A stretch of 64,000 nt of DNA from Chrysomallon squamiferum (GCA_012295275.1 CM022670.1:13917083-13981082), one strand, 5' to 3'; counted from the first letter of the stretch, positions 49,490 through 63,263 are shown. Translations and numbers: made by a program. Notes: generated by a model not told the origin, from the letters alone.

Positions 49490-52169
49490 TGCAGTTGTTT
49501 TCCTTGCATTGTTGTAAATATATTTGCAAAATAAATAAATAATAATAATAATCAGCTTGTTTTAGGTACAGAGTACTGCATATCAGTATTGCATTAGGTC
49601 AGCACAAATAAATGTACAAGTTTTACACAATATATGAAAGATGAAAGAAAAAGCAATATAAAATTATGCTGAGCTGTGGATTATTGTAATCCTCCACGGA
49701 GGCCCTGCCTATGAGGCAAGTTCTTGTCCTTGCAAGTGGACGTCTGGACAGTTCTCCCAAAAGCTCATCCGCTGCAAGTACTGCAGGGTCAATCATAAAA
49801 CGGCAGGCTCGACTAACCCGCATCTCACCTGTTCGTTATAATCGAACAAATATCGATTTTCGATTATTTACGCCCCAAACGACCCACAAACAGGTGACCG
49901 TTAATGGCCAAGAGTAGAGTGACAACAAAATAAGGAACAACAAAATAATGGTTTATTTGTTTTCACACGCACGTCAGTGGGAAACAAATTAACACTGTTT
50001 TCGGGAAATGCGTACAAATGACACTTTGCAGGCGAAAGTACTGAAACAGAAATGTTTGTTTTTAATTAAGGCTGCTGTACTGAAGTGTGCAGTTAAAGAA
50101 TAATGGTGGGTGCGTTCTAATTATTAGGCTACTGGTATGAAAGTCGATGTACTACACTCTTTTAAAGAGTTTTATTGATTTCTGCATTGTTACTAATTTT
50201 GGAATTCAGAAAAAAACTAATGCTTTGTTGGCATTTTCAAACGTTGAAAGAAAGAAACAACGCTTAAAATTAGGGAAAATTAGAAGACATTCAATTTCGA
50301 TATGTTTTAAACAGTGAAAAGTATGCTTTCTTACACATATGAACTGTAAGAAAGAAAAAGAAGAAAGAAAGAACCCAATTAGATTCGAAACACCAACGAC
50401 TAAAGTGGCATCTATAATCAACATAACAAACCAACCTTCACCTTGACGTTGGCGATTTTGATGATGATGGTGTCACTGGTCGTCTTTCTAAACTATTCGT
50501 GCTGCAGCCAGGGGCCACGACGCAATCTTATCGCAGTACAGGTGATGGGAGTCTTGAGGGTAGTCTCTGAATACGTTACAGAGCTACATCTGGTTTTGTC
50601 AAGTGTTTTTCTCAATCGTAAGCTTGAAATAACAGTCATCCTACAGCTGTGACTCGTCTCGAAAATATCTGATCATTTGTAGGACCCTTTGTACATCGTA
50701 AAATTATCTAGATCTACTGAAATCTGTCTCTACCCCCTTAGCTGTCTGCCTCACTCACTTTCTCTTTCTTCTTCTCATTCGTGCAGAGTTCTCTATATAT
50801 ATTTCTTTGCAGTCAAAATATCCATCCATCCATTTTTCTAGTTCTCTGTTAGTTATTAAATGTTTATCTGTATTATAGCTAAAACGTACTATTCCGTTAG
50901 CTTTGAACAACTTTAATAACCCTCTCCGTACTTTTGTTCTATTTTGTAATCTTTATGATTTATTTTTATTATTGTGTCGCTTATTGATCTTTTATTGAAC
51001 TATACATACCTTAAGACGATGACCGCTTCCTACTGAGTGGCTTAACAATAAAACATAACTTCAAAGGAGATTTATGACAAACCGACGGTTTTAAACCAAT
51101 ATATCATCATGAAGTATATCTGGTGATTATCCTTATCATTGTTTTATAAACGAGTTATTTCTGTTTTATTATACGTTCTTTCTTTCTTACTCTCGCTCTC
51201 TTTTTTTTAATTTTTTTTTTGATATGAAACGTTCCAACGTATATACTGGCTGATACTGATCATCATAAATATCTTTGGCGATTATCCTGACCACTGTTTT
51301 ATTAAAGAGTTATTTCTTGTTTTATAATGCCGCCTTCATTTTACCTGTATAACATTCCAGTGTATGCGTACAGTTATATTGCTTGATGTGGTGTGAATAA
51401 ACTTCTATGGCAATAGTCTTTTATGGTTGCTTTTTAAAGTAGGTTAAATGCCCATAACCATATTTTTTTTTTCTTCATATTTATAGATAGACTGTTTCAT
51501 TAACTGGAAAACCGGTAGAAAAGAGATGTTTTGTATTTGTGTGTCTTCAAGAGGCTATATAATCTTGTACTTCAGTTTGTAAGTGGACAGTTCATATATT
51601 CATGCTGAGTGAATTTTCAGCAGTTACGTTTAACACTATTTGTTAGAGACTGAGATGAGTCAAATTAGGGATGAGGAAGAGGACTTGTAATAATGATGAT
51701 GATAATACTAATGAAGAAAAAGATTAGAAGAAGAAAGAAGTAGCCATCTATAAAAGTCCTTATTCGTTAAGAGAAAACAAGTTTGTAATAATCCATCCAC
51801 TGTTCCTGAATCCTCCTTTGACAGTGAAATAAAACCGCTTCATGACTGAGCGTTCAGACATTTACCATCTGTTCACTGAACAAAGAGCCAGTCCAGTTTG
51901 TTAACCTGTATGACCGGAATTCGCAAAATATACACAGAGTTTAAAAGGCAGCCTTAAAAAAGAAAAAAAAAAAAAAAAAAAAAAAAAAACTTAAGACTAT
52001 TTGAACAGGTCTGATAACTAAATCTCCCATCTGGTTACCGTAAGCACTGCCGATGGTCACAGTGCGAGGAAATCCGAATAACGCAAGAAGTTAAAGACAA
52101 TATATTCACAAAATTCGACAGAATTATTATCATGTTTATTTATTTATATTTGTGTGTCTGCATGTCTCC

Positions 52170-52170
<1 letters not shown>

Positions 52171-52258
<88 letters not shown>
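52171..52258. repeat. (TG)n microsatellite
   Basis: About 88 bases of perfect TG repeat, roughly 330 bases downstream (minus sense) of the candidate leader exon. Confidence 0.97.
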
Positions 52259-52259
<1 letters not shown>

Positions 52260-52587
52260 CGGGAGCGTGTGTCGGGACTTGTCGAAGGAGAGAAATGTAA
52301 AAATGAGCACGTGCACAAAAATATCAGTTTGTTCTGTTATTTCGTTGTAGATCTGTAATCAGGCAGACATCTTGAGAAAAATATAAAATCTTATTTACAT
52401 GATTTCAGGTCCAGTTTTCACTAAAACAATTAAGGCCGACGTCCTCCGAATATAGGCTACTACCGTGTTTACTCTCTGTTTCTGCTTCCTAAATTACTCT
52501 GTTTTGTAGTGATACGGACAGGTACAGCAAGGGAACAAGGAATTCAAGCGAAGTCACACAAAACACGCAGTCGCTACATTTACTCAC

Positions 52588-52686
52588 GTGGTCTGGGGTA
52601 AAGAGGTCCAGCAGGGACAGGATTAGAAGCAGTCGCGGCACATTTAAGCACTTATGTCTTAAAAAAAACCCCCACAATATCACCAT
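52588..52686 (-). CDS. Candidate first exon of the ARHGAP6-like gene with a signal-peptide-like leader
   Basis: On the minus strand an ATG at 52686-52684 sits in a strong initiation context (gtcaccATGg). It opens 33 codons that end exactly at a strong donor (GACCAC/gtgagt) in phase 0, the entry phase of the first certain ARHGAP6-like exon (41868). The peptide has a basic N-region (MVILWGFFLRHKCLNVPR), a hydrophobic core (LLLILSLLDLF) and ends TPDH. Human ARHGAP36 begins in a similar way, with a short basic segment and a Leu-rich core before the LSELERLKLQ block. Joining it here puts the leader directly before [13 protein letters not shown] and gives a 722-residue protein. The join spans 10.7 kb and is inferred from phase, strand and family resemblance only. 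Confidence 0.4.
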
Positions 52687-53047
52687 GGTGACAAAAGCAC
52701 ATCAGACACTTCAAACAATACCTTTCTAAATGTGAACTAATCTGCTAATTGACACGTCCGTGTTCTCCTGCTTGAAGTTGTAACTGTAAAATGGACTTTT
52801 TTGTTTTAAGTTATGTACTGAAAGAATGATTTGATAGACTTCTAAATCAGTTCGCTTACAATTATAAACGTTACAGATTTTTAAATGGATGAAGATGTAA
52901 GATCACAAAACTAACTCCTTTTCACTATAATAATCTTTAACAATAATAAACACAGAAATGAGCTGTATTTTTATCTAGTAGATTATTGTAGTTGTTGTGG
53001 TTTTTGTTGGTTTGGCGGTTTTTGTTACTATTATTTATTTATTTAAA

Positions 53048-53082
<35 letters not shown>

Positions 53083-54898
53083 TGTCAGATAATTTCTGCT
53101 ATGATTTTAATGACCTCTGTGTGTGCATGCGTTAGATTAAAAACACGGGTAATAAATGATTTCAAACTGACTTTTGTTTTGAAAAAAATAATTCGAAAAA
53201 CAGATTACTCCTAACAAATCTTCTTTCCTTCTTTATTTTTACTATTGTCATTTTATTTTAAAGCTTGAAGATTTTCTCTCTAAAAGGTCGTGAAAAGTTC
53301 ATGATAACGGCAGCTGTGCATAGAGGACTGCAATAAAATGAAACATTCAGGCGAAAATCTACCTCAACGACAAGAAATTTCACGAAACTGCCCTATCCGG
53401 AAAACCGATACTTGAGACAAGAAGTATTAATGACAGTATAAATTCCCGGAAAAAAGAAAGAAAAAAAAGAACGAAAGAAAAAGAAAGAAGAAAAAAAATA
53501 GGCTGCTGTCAAGATAATTTTTCAGTGGATTCATTTAATACTTAAATGCATCGCTTAAAGATGTGACTTAGAATTAAGACTGTTAATGATATCCCAGAAC
53601 GCGTGCGTTACAATGAAAACTGAGCATGAAACGATAATGGCTTATTGTTGTTGTAACTGTTACTGTTACTGTTATTTTTATTGTTATTAAGAACAATAAC
53701 AATAATAACAAAAACAACAACAAGATTAAAAAAAAAGAAAAAAAAAAGAAAGAACGAAGAAGAAAAGAAGCATGTAGAATTTAAAGATTTCATTGTGTGT
53801 GTTAATCAAATAATAACTGATAATCTACGTCTGGTTCACCAAACTGTATCACTTTATTCAATCAAAGGCTCCTTGTTCGTTAAAACTGAAGGATATACGC
53901 TTCATAATCGTGCTGTGTCCTCTTTCGCTCTGAAATCATGGATCCCCGCCGTTCCCCGAGAGAACTTCCACCGGAACAAGGGAGAAACCTGTTGAGCCTC
54001 TAAGCTATTTAACATTCGCCGAACACCTACATTTTGTTCTTATCAGTCTGCCACGCTTCACCTGGTTTGTTAGTGAACGCCACAAGCAGATAGTGACAAA
54101 TGCTCAAGATGAGTCATATAAAGTAAATAGTACACTCGGCAATTAAATCCATATTTTCACAATCACGTGGTCAGCGTGCCTACGTCGATTAGTCACTGGG
54201 CTGTTAATTACTGTCCAACAATCGACTGAAGTCGAGTCGTTAGTTAACAGATTGTTCCGTGACGTGATTTCTTGTTGCGCTTCCACTGACGTCGGATGCG
54301 AATTAATAACGAATAATGCGAAAATGTTAAGGGGCACAGTCCATTGAACGTACGTTCGTCAGCTTCCGCATGCGGTTATCAAAGTTAAAAAGGAATTATA
54401 AACTGTCAAAGGTTGTATTGAAAGTCAGTGGCGCATGGTAACGCATTACGAACATTCCCTACAGGGCAAAAATTGAAGAGAATTCGAAATAAAATATTAT
54501 TAAAGAAAAGAAAAGATAAATGAAAGAAGACATTGTTGCGAAAAAAATGTCAAATGTTATGGCGCAGTGGGAGTTCAAGAAGCTGAAAGACCACAGCGGA
54601 ACTATGGTTCTGAACTGCAAACTCAGCCACCCCCGCTCACACTGAAGAACTATATGATGTAGTTATAAACCAATTAGAAACTTATTTTAAAATTAAAGTT
54701 TAAATTTCAAGCAACTGATTCATTTCAAAACAGAATCAATCCATCATCTGTCAGTTTCTCTCAGTCTGATGCATTCACTAGCATACTTGTTATTTTATTA
54801 TTATTATTCTTATTTTTCTAATGTTTACAACACTAAAGCTGATTCTGCAATATACATTAATTTTATTAAATATGACATCAGAGGTTATGGATGAAAAA

Positions 54899-55009
<111 letters not shown>

Positions 55010-58000
55010 ATACACACAGTCATATTAACGTAAAACAGCAGATCAATACTTTAACTTTGTCTTAGTTTTACATCAGACTGTATTAACCTACATAGATTAT
55101 GAATGTATAATAATTAAATCCATGCTGTGAAGCGGTACTGATTTTTTTTATTACCTAACAAAATGTTATATAGTTTAATGTAACAAACAGTGTTAATTAC
55201 ACCACTTTCAACAATCAGTTACAAAGGGTAACATTATGTCGAGTTTGTTAAGGTGATTCCAATCTTCAAAGCCCTATCCTCGAGACTTATTACATCTGGA
55301 TCTCACGGCAGCTGTGAGACAAATGGAATGAAAAAAAAAAAGGAATGAAGGATGATATGAAAAGATAAAAAAAAAAAGAACGAAGTAAAGAAAACAAAGA
55401 AGCAAGTAAAACAGGCAACACTGAACAAACAAACAAAAATGAGACCAATAAAGACTCTCAACGAAATAAGAAATCAGACAAAACTGAAAAACTTAAAAAT
55501 ATAACCAAATATTAAAGAGAAATAATGAAAAACCAAGTTTTATGTTAGTTTATCTTGTATACAATATATAAATAAAAAACCACAATAGTACGTCAAAACA
55601 AAATTAAATGAAATATCTGGTACAATCGGATTCTGAATCCCAAAAGACACACTGCGTTCGATATATGAAAGGTTTTTTCAGATTAACCCAACATGCAAAC
55701 CGAGTTGTCTGTTGTACAGCACTGACGTTCTTGCCGGTGATTGAATAGACCATATGTCAGTACTAATGGCAGTTTGCTGTGCCTGTTAACTGCTACCATC
55801 AACAGCGGAATTATCAATTGATTCTTCTTGGTGTTGTGAATGGATCACATTCAAAACTGCCCGTCAGTTAAGTCCGTTGAATCCATAATAATTATAGTAT
55901 TTCTTTCATCTTTATTGACATTCAACGACGATTCGTGTTTTAGAAACAGTCTAACGCATTTGTTTAAATGAAACTGTTTTGTAGTAAACCTATATACTTC
56001 TGAAACCAATTAATGGAATCAGAAAAATTAAGACAAATATGTCAAATATAATTTTAAAGAAAATCACGATGACATTTCTTTTCAACAGAAGCAAATAATT
56101 ATGGCGAAGTTAGAATGAACAGCTACTCCTGACTTCTGTCTATGTAAATGCAACTACTACAATCGTTATGATAATTTTAGCTTCCAGTAATAACACCATC
56201 ACATTACATTTCAGAACCACTACTAACAGCAACTACAGGAACCACACCGTCTACGACAGTTACATTTAAGACTTGGTACATTATAACACCACAACAACGA
56301 CGACAGCTTCTACCATAATTAAATCTGCAATTCGATACATTCAAATACCACTACCAATACCATTACAAACTACAACAACAGCCTTTAACCATAAAAAATA
56401 AAAAATAAATAAATGTGTTCAGCTCGTACATTGATGTAATAAACTATGTATATTAAATTCCGCCGTACAAATTGTGCTTGGTCATATTTTCACTATGGAC
56501 AACAAAAAGCCATTACAGTACATCATAGTTTTTAATAGCTCTGTTGGTGAACAAAAGCTATGTGTCACTGCCATGACCATCGCAGACGACACGAAGTCAT
56601 GAGGGGACACGAATAAATAAATTCAAGGATGACCATGAAATAATTTATGGACGATATTTCCTGGGTCATTAAAGTTGACCTCAAACAACAGATTCGGCCT
56701 GTTTGAACTTGGGCGTAGGACAAAAGCTTCTGGGTTTTAACAGATTTAAGAGATGTTGTTGTTTAAAATCGCTTCTTCTATTAAATCACTGGAAAACTAG
56801 ACAACTTTGAATAGGTCACATACGGTGATGTCGTGGTCATTTCTCAACAGCAAACGATAGCAAAAACTGGACTGGTAAACAGATGCTTAATTAAATAAAA
56901 GTCTGAGAGCTTAGAAAAGCAAAAGTTTGCGAATACAGAAATTTCTGAGTTTTATTCCAAATTATTAATCGCTGCTAATATAGTTTTCGTGTTATAAGTC
57001 CGAAATTAATCTGTACTTAAATAATGTATTTATTTATGAACGTTAATAAACAAATTTTCGCCAGTTTATTATTATTATTATGAATACGTCAATGAATGAT
57101 AAAATTACAACATCGTAATTGTGTATGACATAATGTTTAATCACTGGGTGTTGTATTAAACGACGACGTCATCAAAAGGCGTAGTGACACAATGACATAG
57201 TCAGCCGACAGACGATACCAAAACCTGGTACTGTGGATCCAGAAAAAAAGTATATATTTATTATAAATTCAAGGACTGCAAGGCGTTCATCTTAAGTATA
57301 TGTCAGGATTAACACTTAGGTTAATATATTTAAAGCTTGAACTGTCACATCCATTGACATGTATTTACACTGACGTAATTAATACTATAAAGTATTACGA
57401 CAAATAAATCGTAAACTTCCAGCCTCGGTGACGCAATAATATTTGTTTATTATATATTATAATTATAATTATAATATATTATATTATGCTATATTATATT
57501 ATATTATATTCGGGATGTAATTCGGGATGTAAATGTTGACATGTTTAGTTTTGTTAATATTACTTTAGTCCATCAATACATAACATGTATTAGCATTTTA
57601 GCAGTTTTCCTATAAGCACTTAGACATCAAAAGTCACGCCGAAACGGCTTATATTTATGTTCAATTTTCACAATCCATTGTTCTACCGCAGACTGTGAAA
57701 TCTCACTCCATAGCTTACTTTATTTTTAATCAAATATCGCCACAGTCACGTAACGCTTCATTACAATACAACGCGATAATAGAGTAACACGGTAATACGT
57801 AAAACGGACACATCGTTCTTTAAAGAAGAAAAGAGCGCGAGAAAACAAATCGATTCACATGTCTCATACGGGCGTCGAACCGCGAAGCAGACGAAGTGTG
57901 ATTCGTTTGAAGGTTTACAAATAATTAGTAGACGTGATTCATTTCAAGAGTTCAGACTGGTGACTGGGGTAACATGCTAATATTGTAGTGGGTAAAGTAA

Positions 58001-58247
58001 AAGATAAAGGTAAATTAGCTGAATGGATAATTAGTGCATATAGTTTGTTCATAAATCTTTTGCTGCAGGCGATATTAATGTTAATTTCGCAATATTACAT
58101 AATCACCAAGGGCTGTTACCGGTTCATTAAACAAATTCCAGATAAATAATTTGTATTTAGGTAGAATATATTATTTAATTAATCTGACTGAAATGGATCC
58201 CCTGTTTAACAATACTGTTATTAGAACTTTTTTTTTTTTTTTTTTTG

Positions 58248-58251
<4 letters not shown>

Positions 58252-58312
<61 letters not shown>
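58252..58312. repeat. (GA)n microsatellite
   Basis: About 61 bases of GA immediately after a run of about 19 T. Confidence 0.98.
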
Positions 58313-58315
<3 letters not shown>

Positions 58316-59188
58316 AAACTAATAAAAGAAGAGAATAAAGATAATTAAAATGCTTAATTATCAATTTGAACTCTTATCAGAAAATGTAAAGTAGAAATTT
58401 CACTTTTGACGTCTATTAACCTTTGACCTTTAGTAAATACTACTACTAATAATAATAGCACGAGCACAACAAGCGACTAATTAGATTCATCATTTATTTC
58501 ACTTTAAATTTAGATATCGGTAATGACGTAAAATCGATAATGTTTTAATAAGGTGTCTTTTGTTCGCCAAATTACGCCAAAGCAATTTAATAAGTCATCG
58601 CGCCTTATTCCACTCACTTCCCGAAGAGTGAATTTCAATTCCACTGGGGTCATAAGGTCGTACTGACCGATGCCGATTTCGATTAGACTCGTTCGACCAT
58701 ACCATTAGATACTTTAATAACTGGTTTAAGGGTTTCATTTTGCTGCTCAATCAGATATTCAGCCTGAATTTTGGTTGGCTCGAATCTGAAATTGTTAACT
58801 GAGCATTTCATCCAATTCACGAATTTAATAACACGTTAATACGTCGTGGCTCTGTAATACAAAAGCAATGTAATTATGCATCAGTTGGCAATTTTCATAC
58901 AAAGGAATTTAATGAATCTATGGGAGCAACAAGATCAGATGCCTTCCTGCTGGTTTCAGAAATGAGCTTGCAAAAGTTTTCACAAAAAATGACGTATGAA
59001 CTCTAAATCTCGAACTCTCTGGAACTGTGTATCAAGTTCGAGTTAACGTTACATACAAGGAGAAAAAAAAAAAAAAATAATAATAATAATAATTATTGTT
59101 TTATTAAGTTTTCTTTGTTTTCATTGGCGGTTCATTATTATCTGTATCACCAATTTAGAATACAAAGACAGCATAATTTTATAATAAT

Positions 59189-59291
<103 letters not shown>

Positions 59292-59479
59292 CAAACATTC
59301 ATACCCTCACATATATACAGACTGAAGAAAATAATGATTAAAGAGAATAATTTTCTAGAAAAATCATCTAATCTCAAAGGAATAACAACAACAACAACAA
59401 TAACAAATAAACAAATTATTAAACTAGCTTATGAAAATAGATTTTAAATAAATGCAAATAAGATAAAGCGTAGAATAAT

Positions 59480-59725
59480 TATATTGAAACAGTTTTTAAC
59501 AATTATTTTTAAATACTACAATAAATAAATAAATAAATGAATAAATACTACAATAAATAAATAAAATTCAGAGACGCAAACAAAATAAGGTCAAGTCATT
59601 GTTCGGTATATTAAAACGGTTTTTAACAATTATTTTTGAATACTACAATAAATAAATAGAAAAATAAATAAATAAATAAAATTCAGAGACGCAAAGTAAA
59701 TAAGGTCAAGCCATTGTTCGGCTTT
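59480..59725. repeat. Tandem duplication, 127-bp period
   Basis: Two copies, starting at 59480 and 59607. Both carry tttttaacaattattttt, then atactacaataaataaata, attcagagacgcaaa, aaggtcaagycattgttcgg. They differ by a few substitutions and by AATA-repeat length. Confidence 0.9.
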
Positions 59726-60874
59726 TTACAGCATGGGCTGTGTCTGTGTCGCGTTACATAAAGGTGAGCATACACACCATGGAGCCACGCCTAGTCCTAC
59801 CTGTATAGGTATTCTCACGTCATGAAAACAGGGGTCAAACAAGACCTAGGATAGTAAAGCGTGGGAAATATCTACCTTCTCTTTGTTCTAACTTATATAC
59901 CTGTCTATATTTGATGGACAATGTGTACTCTTTTCTTCGTAGGTCACTCTGTTTCAAATGATCTTTAGAACAATACTGTGTGTGTGTGTGTGTTTTTTTT
60001 TTGGTGTTCTTCTTACAGAGTTTATTTCTATTTATGTTTGAATCTATGTATGTATGGTATTAAATGAGTTTATCGAAGTATGAATTTCGTATCTTTCAAA
60101 TATGCTAATTATTGCGTATTTTTTTTTAAAAGATCTAATCAAATTAACTACATACGTTAATAATTTGAGCCATCTTAGAAACGATACAATACCTTTTAAA
60201 TTTAAATAATACATAAACTGTCAAAGTGTATTTCAAAATGATTATTTAAAACGTTATGTCTTTTAAGAAATAAACAAACATATTGACAAACAATGAAACA
60301 AGGGAAAACAAACAATGACAACTAGATTAACAATAACAAAAAGAAGTGCATGACACCCCTCTATGATAAGGAAATGAAATAATAATTTTAAAAAAGATGT
60401 TGATGTGATAACCACATGTGATTACATAATTTCCTTGTTACAACATTCAAAAATCGACACGAAACGAAAATCCACAGCTTCCTCAAGTCTTCACACATCA
60501 AATTACCAATTTGTGTCTAATTAAATAAAAATAAATACTGCAGTTTAATCCTTGACTGTGTCCAATGTGTTATTTTAATCGATGGTATCGTGTTGCTATA
60601 GCTATTCTTGCTATTTTAGAAATATATGTTTTTATTTTGGTGTCTAAAATAACAACATCGTTTAATTTTAGTTTATTTTAATACATCAACTTTCTCATTT
60701 TAGAAATAGGTTTAGAGAGTCTGAGTCATAACGTTCAGATATAGAGACATAATGATATATAACGCACAAGAAATACATAAACGTTCATATATCAAAGAAG
60801 GATGACAGACAAAACAGATCATCAGCAGATGAAATCCTTTGGGATACGCAGTAATATATTAGTGCAAAACACAT

Positions 60875-60986
<112 letters not shown>

Positions 60987-61064
60987 TTAAATCGTGCTCA
61001 GACCGTTGTAAAGCTGTTTCATTCTTACAATGAACGGTAAATTTAATTTATTTTCTGTTTGTAG

Positions 61065-61178
61065 ATGTTAATGAGTGCTTCGATCAACCGTGTGAAAATG
61101 GTGGTAGCTGCGGTAATTATTATGGTGGTTATATGTGCCTTTGTGAGCCAGGTTACAAAGGAAAGAACTGCCACGAGG
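61065..61178 (+). CDS. Calcium-binding EGF-like domain exon of an unidentified extracellular or membrane protein
   Basis: Plus-strand exon with acceptor tttctgtttgtag and donor CACGAGG/gtatat; 114 bases, phase 1 at both ends, the usual symmetric layout of shuffled EGF exons. It encodes one complete domain with six cysteines: DVNECFDQPCENGGSC, then GNYYGGYMCLC and EPGYKGKNCHE. The DVNEC start is the calcium-binding signature. The spacing C-x-N-x4-Y-x-C-x-C fits the Asp/Asn hydroxylation consensus. The domain therefore lies in a secreted or membrane protein such as a Notch-, fibulin- or crumbs-like one, but a single domain does not identify which. No other EGF exon was found in the window; the neighbours may be far upstream. 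Confidence 0.85.
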
Positions 61179-61261
61179 GTATATATATATATAAAAAATG
61201 TTCTTATTGTTGATGAATAGAATACTAATACAAACACTAATAGTATTATTTTATGTTGTTA

Positions 61262-61317
<56 letters not shown>

Positions 61318-61380
61318 TGCATTGAAGATATATTAGTCATTATGTTCCTTAAACCATTAGAAAATCAGTCCCTGTGATAC

Positions 61381-61516
<136 letters not shown>

Positions 61517-61835
61517 CTATCGCTGAAGAAGAAATCATTTCATAAACACATCATCTCTCTTGTGTCATATGCTCTTCTTTCGTCAAAAGTTTGACGTTTG
61601 ACCTTGACATTTGTCTCCACAACAACAATCACGTGGAATGGGGCCAGTCGCCATGTTTTGTCTACTTGAGCTTGTCAGGTGTCACAAATGATCAGAATTT
61701 GGGACACTTTTAAAAGGAAACGATTTGTATCAAGATCTGCACAAGACGTTCTTCGACAACGTGAATCTGATCCGTGTCACTCCTTGCTAAATGAGTGTAT
61801 CCCGATTTCTTTTTTTTTCTTTCTTTTTTTTTTAG

Positions 61836-62167
61836 AGCAAGGAACAATAGTGCAACAGAGCATTCAGACCACATCATCTCAGTATGACCGAATGAATGGT
61901 TTTATGACATTTCAACACACTTTCACATTAACGGATATTAGATGTCATGATTCGAGAAGAAAGGAAATCACCTGTCGCCTCTCCACGTACTACCCTTATC
62001 CATTAGCAGCTATGGATCTATTGTATGCACCGTCTCATAGACAGGAAAGCATATATCACGTCATATATTTGAGTAGCGGGGCACTGGTTGAAAAGATAGA
62101 AACCTCAATGGACACGGAAAAAAGGACTGATATTGCGACCAGTCGCAGTTCAGAACAGGAGCTGTGA
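61836..62167 (+). CDS. Putative terminal exon downstream of the EGF exon, unrecognised product
   Basis: A strong acceptor (a run of about 25 pyrimidines ending tttttttttag) precedes a frame open for 110 residues to TGA at 62165-62167. Entry phase 1 matches the exit phase of the EGF exon, so the join is EGF ... CHE then EQGTIVQQSIQTTSSQYDRM. The residue mix is protein-like, not low-complexity, with only two cysteines (DIRCHDSRRKEITC), no membrane segment and a hydrophilic Ser/Thr/Glu end (SRSSEQEL). I do not recognise a family. It could be the terminal exon of a secreted EGF protein, or a chance open frame after a pyrimidine tract. The frame match and composition favour coding only modestly. 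Confidence 0.4.
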
Positions 62168-63263
62168 TAAATGTGTCATTTCAAAGCAGAAGAAAAGAAA
62201 CTACACTTACATGACCGTACAACACGGTACTCTGGTTACCAAATACACAGAGTCAATTGGATTGGCAACAGCGTTCTAACACTTTTATGTTACGGAAGGT
62301 CGTAAGAACTTTTTTCCCAAAAGAAAATAAAACCCATGCAAACATGAAGGCCAAACAGCTATTGAAACTGGCACGGTTGGATAAACTTGGCTGTTACTAA
62401 GTTGTGAGCTTATTATTAGTTTGTTCGTTGTAACTCAATGAATTTTTTTTTTAATTATTTCTGAGACTGGTACATTATACCTGTCCAGTTTACTATTTTC
62501 AAACGACCTCGTCTTTGATATAGTAATGGAAATAATAATTATTTGTACAGTATGCCCTCGAAAAATGTATCTGAACCTGTAGTATAGTAATGTACGTAGG
62601 TATCTGATATATTCTGGTGATGCAGGCAATTGTATCCATGACAGAGATACGTGAATATTTAGATAGAGCCCACACCAGCACATATGTCTGTCTGTAGAGA
62701 ATATTGACCATTTATTTCACTAAAGTTTTATGGTAGTTCGTCCGATATTATGATAAAACAAAGAGTACTGACATTATTATAAATAAAGTATGAAAAAAAC
62801 TGATGTTCTAAATTTTACATTTCTGTTGCTAAAAATATCATGTCTCTGTAATTTTGGATAAAGACATAAAACATCATTCTGGACGAATGGAAAAACGTCC
62901 ACAAGAAATGCAATAACTAGTTTCTTTCGTAGAACCGAAATTCCAGTTCAGAATGAAAGTTAATTTTAAAATATGGAATGAACACAGACTAAAGGAAATA
63001 GTATAAAAACTTCACAGGCTTTTTTTTTTTTGATGGGTTTGATTATTTCCTCGGTTGTGATATTTACTGTTCTTTCTTACAGTCTCTTTATTCTTCATTC
63101 GTTATTATGTGTTTATTTAAGGATCTAATTTAAATGGTTAGGGAATTTTAAACTGATAATATTATTTGTTTCTTCTTTTCTTAGTCATTCATCCATTTAT
63201 TGATTCGTTCGTTCGTTCGTTTATTTTTATTTTTTATTTATTTATTTGTATACGCAGGACACT
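62168..63263. other. Non-coding interval, possible 3' UTR then intergenic
   Basis: No supportable exon on either strand. If 61836-62167 is a terminal exon, an AATAAA at about 62325-62330 could serve as its poly(A) signal. Confidence 0.4.

Larger units (their letters stand above)
41869..52587. other. Probable first intron of the ARHGAP6-like gene
   Basis: 10.7 kb with no exon I can support. CpG density is visibly higher than in the gene body to the left. It holds T runs (42552-42577, 44588-44608), a CT array (46500-46585), a TATC/TGTC array (46988-47107), a TG/TA compound array (47240-47306) and a TG array (52171-52258). Two coding-like islands near 49.66-49.86 kb and 50.44-50.57 kb could not be placed in a gene. 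Confidence 0.45.

Noticed and set aside
53681-53995. 104-residue plus-strand frame starting in an A-rich run
   Set aside because: First third is a lysine-rich low-complexity translation; the rest has no homology or splice context.
57860-57905. B-box-like string on the minus strand (ggttcgacgccc)
   Set aside because: No matching A box or cloverleaf could be built.
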